DNA from: Pseudomonadota bacterium
Lineage (GTDB): Bacteria; Pseudomonadota; Alphaproteobacteria; UBA2136; UBA6156
Direction: 5' to 3'
Length of the DNA: 6,309 nucleotides
NCBI GenBank assembly: GCA_009927255.1
Contig: RFNJ01000153.1
Location: forward strand, 1-6,309
Notes under the pieces: model-generated
What the model was told of the DNA's origin: nothing
The model's database searches: none
What the model saw: the letters and a program-made list of their open reading frames with translations, nothing else
Program-made: the position numbers and the translations under genes
Shown here: in pieces, positions 4,779 to 6,309 of the stretch
Position numbering within the stretch: position 1 is the first letter of the stretch
Layout: the number at the start of each line of letters is the position of its first letter

Positions 4779-6309
4779 TTATTGCGATTTATGGCCTGCC
4801 TGCCACCACCCCGCCATGCAGAGGGCTAGAATGGTATAGGCTCCATCTACCCGCCCGCTCAACGTATCTTGCCACAAACGCCCCACCGCTTTGGCATCCC
4901 ACCACGCCGCCGCCTCGCCTTCAAACAGGCAGGCTTCCACTTGGGCTTTGCCTTCAGTGGTCAGCCAGTGCCGCACCGGCGCCCCAAAACCGGTTTTGCT
5001 GCGGTTGAGAACACTATCGGGCAGGCGCTCCACTTGGCTGTCTTTAAAAAACGCCTTGGCCTCCATCCCCAGCCAGCCACCGCGCAGTTTCCACGCGGGC
5101 GATACATCGGCCATCCAGTTGAGCAAACGCCGGTCGGTAAACGGCACGCGGATTTCAACCCCCGCCGCCATCCCGGCTTTATCGCCATAATTCAGGTTAT
5201 GGTCGGGCAAAAAGCCAAACAGCTCGGCATAAAGCAAACGGTTCAGCAGGTCTTGGCTGTGGCTTTCGCGCTGAGCACGCGCCAGTTCATCTTGCCAGCC
5301 CTCACTGCGCGCAGTTTGCACCTGTTCGCGTAAGTCACGGTTTAACAATCCAGCACCCATGCCCAGCCCAAAGCCCACACCGTTGGTGGCAAAGGCTTGG
5401 CGCAGGAATGTCTCCTCATCGCTGCGCAACAGTTCGCCCAAACGCTCCGCCCGCCGCCGCCGCGCACCGCCCAGCCATGGTGCCAGCGCCCCAGCCGCCA
5501 TCCCCATCGGTGCCGCCAAAAAGCCCAACTTTTGCCGCTGGCAGGCCACCATATGCCGCCGGTAGCCACTCATCACATCATCACCCCCCGTGCCGCTCAT
5601 CAGCACCTTCAAGCCATCGGCGCGGGCCGCCAAACTAATATCTTCCACAAACAACGGCGCAGGGTCGGCGCAGGGTTCGTCTAAAGTCCACGCCAGCTTG
5701 GGCAGGCGGGCCAAAATGCCCGTCGGCTCCACCACAATCTCGCGCAGCTTCACCTTCAAAAATTTCGCCACATTGCGGGCGTGGGCCATGTCTTCCTCAA
5801 AGCCCTCCGCCGCCATGCCCGCACCCTTAAACCCAATACAATAAGTCATCGCGGGCTTCAGCTTTTGCGCCACCATGCTGGCCACAATCGCGCTGCTATC
5901 CACGCCACCGCTTAAAAACGCCCCCAGCGGCACATCTGCCACGCATTGCTCGGCCACCACCGCATCAAAAACCTCCCGCAACCCCTCTGCTGATTTAACA
6001 TAATCATAAACCGCCCGACCATGCTTCAGCGGCGCCTGTGGCGGCCACCACCACGCCCGCACATCCACCTTAACGTCGCCATGTTCCGCCACCTTGGCCC
6101 GCAGCCAATGGCCAGGCCGCAACTTCTTAACCCCCTGCAACATCGTGCGCTCACTCGGGCTCCACAAATAGGTTAAATAATCCGCCAGCGCCACCGCATC
6201 CACGGCACTATTCACACCCTTCACTCCCGCCAACGCCTTCAATTCACTGGCAAACACCAGCCCCCCCTGCCCGGTTTGGAGTAGTAAGCGGCTTAATCCC
6301 CAAATGGTC
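4779..6309 (-). CDS. asnB: Asparagine synthase-like glutamine-dependent amidotransferase (AsnB family), 5'-partial with a frame disruption at its upstream end
   Basis: This is the ATP-dependent synthetase half of an AsnB-type enzyme, which activates a carboxylate as an acyl-adenylate and transfers ammonia from glutamine to it. The in-frame part starts about 'GQGGLVFASELKAL', the end of the glutaminase domain. Counting from the GTG at 6257, the PP-loop is 'FLSGGVDSS' (114-122). The second nucleotide-site motif is 'MSGTGGDDVMSGYRRH' (220-235), with Thr where most AsnB have Asp. 'DKAGMAAGVEIRVPFTD' (359-375) and 'VLNRSKTGFGAPVRHWL' (416-432) complete the family pattern, and the frame ends normally at TAA. 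GTG 6257 is not the real start: homology runs upstream to the window edge. There, 'DHLGIKPL', a conserved glutaminase-domain block, is read in another frame (6309-6286), so one or more indels break the gene. The 'SGTGGDD' variant and the neighbouring surface-type genes suggest amidation of a sugar or other carboxylate rather than housekeeping asparagine synthesis; this is inference. Confidence 0.9.
   Translation of the reverse strand, partial: TIWGLSRLLLQTGQGGLVFASELKALAGVKGVNSAVDAVALADYLTYLWSPSERTMLQGVKKLRPGHWLRAKVAEHGDVKVDVRAWWWPPQAPLKHGRAVYDYVKSAEGLREVFDAVVAEQCVADVPLGAFLSGGVDSSAIVASMVAQKLKPAMTYCIGFKGAGMAAEGFEEDMAHARNVAKFLKVKLREIVVEPTGILARLPKLAWTLDEPCADPAPLFVEDISLAARADGLKVLMSGTGGDDVMSGYRRHMVACQRQKLGFLAAPMGMAAGALAPWLGGARRRRAERLGELLRSDEETFLRQAFATNGVGFGLGMGAGLLNRDLREQVQTARSEGWQDELARAQRESHSQDLLNRLLYAELFGFLPDHNLNYGDKAGMAAGVEIRVPFTDRRLLNWMADVSPAWKLRGGWLGMEAKAFFKDSQVERLPDSVLNRSKTGFGAPVRHWLTTEGKAQVEACLFEGEAAAWWDAKAVGRLWQDTLSGRVDGAYTILALCMAGWWQAGHKSQ

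Noticed and set aside
4869..5844. Several + strand frames of 68-154 codons opposite the asnB-like gene
   Set aside because: They are Pro/Arg/Ala-rich shadows of a strongly conserved coding frame on the other strand, with no start signals.
1..6309. tRNA, rRNA, CRISPR array, insertion sequence or attachment site
   Set aside because: No tRNA T-arm-like sequence, regularly spaced direct repeats, transposase motif or flanking duplication was seen on reading both strands.

Overview
The window looks like ordinary chromosome (or a large replicon) of a moderately GC-rich proteobacterium. An alphaproteobacterium is most likely: the small XRE regulator at the left end carries the 'GVTYQMVQKYE...SVGRL' signature common in alphaproteobacterial XRE proteins, and a lone VirD4-type coupling ATPase away from other type IV secretion genes is common in that class. 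This placement is inference; no rRNA, tRNA or species-diagnostic gene is present.

Layout, left to right. (1) Positions 2-196, + strand: end of an XRE-family helix-turn-helix regulator, probably cut by the window edge. (2) 231-276: two adjacent perfect hairpins, one of them the dispersed 'ATCCCAGC-CTTC-GCTGGGAT' type, between convergent genes and probably ending the next gene. (3) 280-1383, - strand: a secreted right-handed parallel beta-helix protein with a signal peptide and about eight visible coil repeats. (4) 1464-2192, + strand, divergent from it: a class I SAM-dependent methyltransferase. (5) 2267-3871, + strand: a VirD4/TraG type IV secretion coupling ATPase with two N-terminal membrane segments, Walker A and Walker B. 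(6) 3965-4255 (+) and 4310-4627 (-): two small unrecognised genes that converge on one strong hairpin terminator. Each has its own sigma70-like promoter with exact 17-base spacing, and both promoters contain the same decamer ATAGTATACA. (7) 4779 to the right edge, - strand: the synthetase part of an AsnB-type glutamine-dependent asparagine synthase-like amidotransferase. Its N-terminal glutaminase domain lies outside the window, and the reading frame is disrupted within the last 50 bases.

How the genes may work together. The methyltransferase, the AsnB-like amidotransferase and the secreted beta-helix protein are each commonly found around surface-polysaccharide loci (sugar methylation, uronic-acid amidation, polysaccharide cleavage or epimerisation). 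They are not one operon here, being on different strands with other genes between, so that link is tentative. The VirD4 homologue would recruit substrates to a type IV secretion channel at the inner membrane, but no other channel gene is visible. The least explained element is the convergent pair of small genes with matching promoters. No mobile element, CRISPR array or RNA gene was found.
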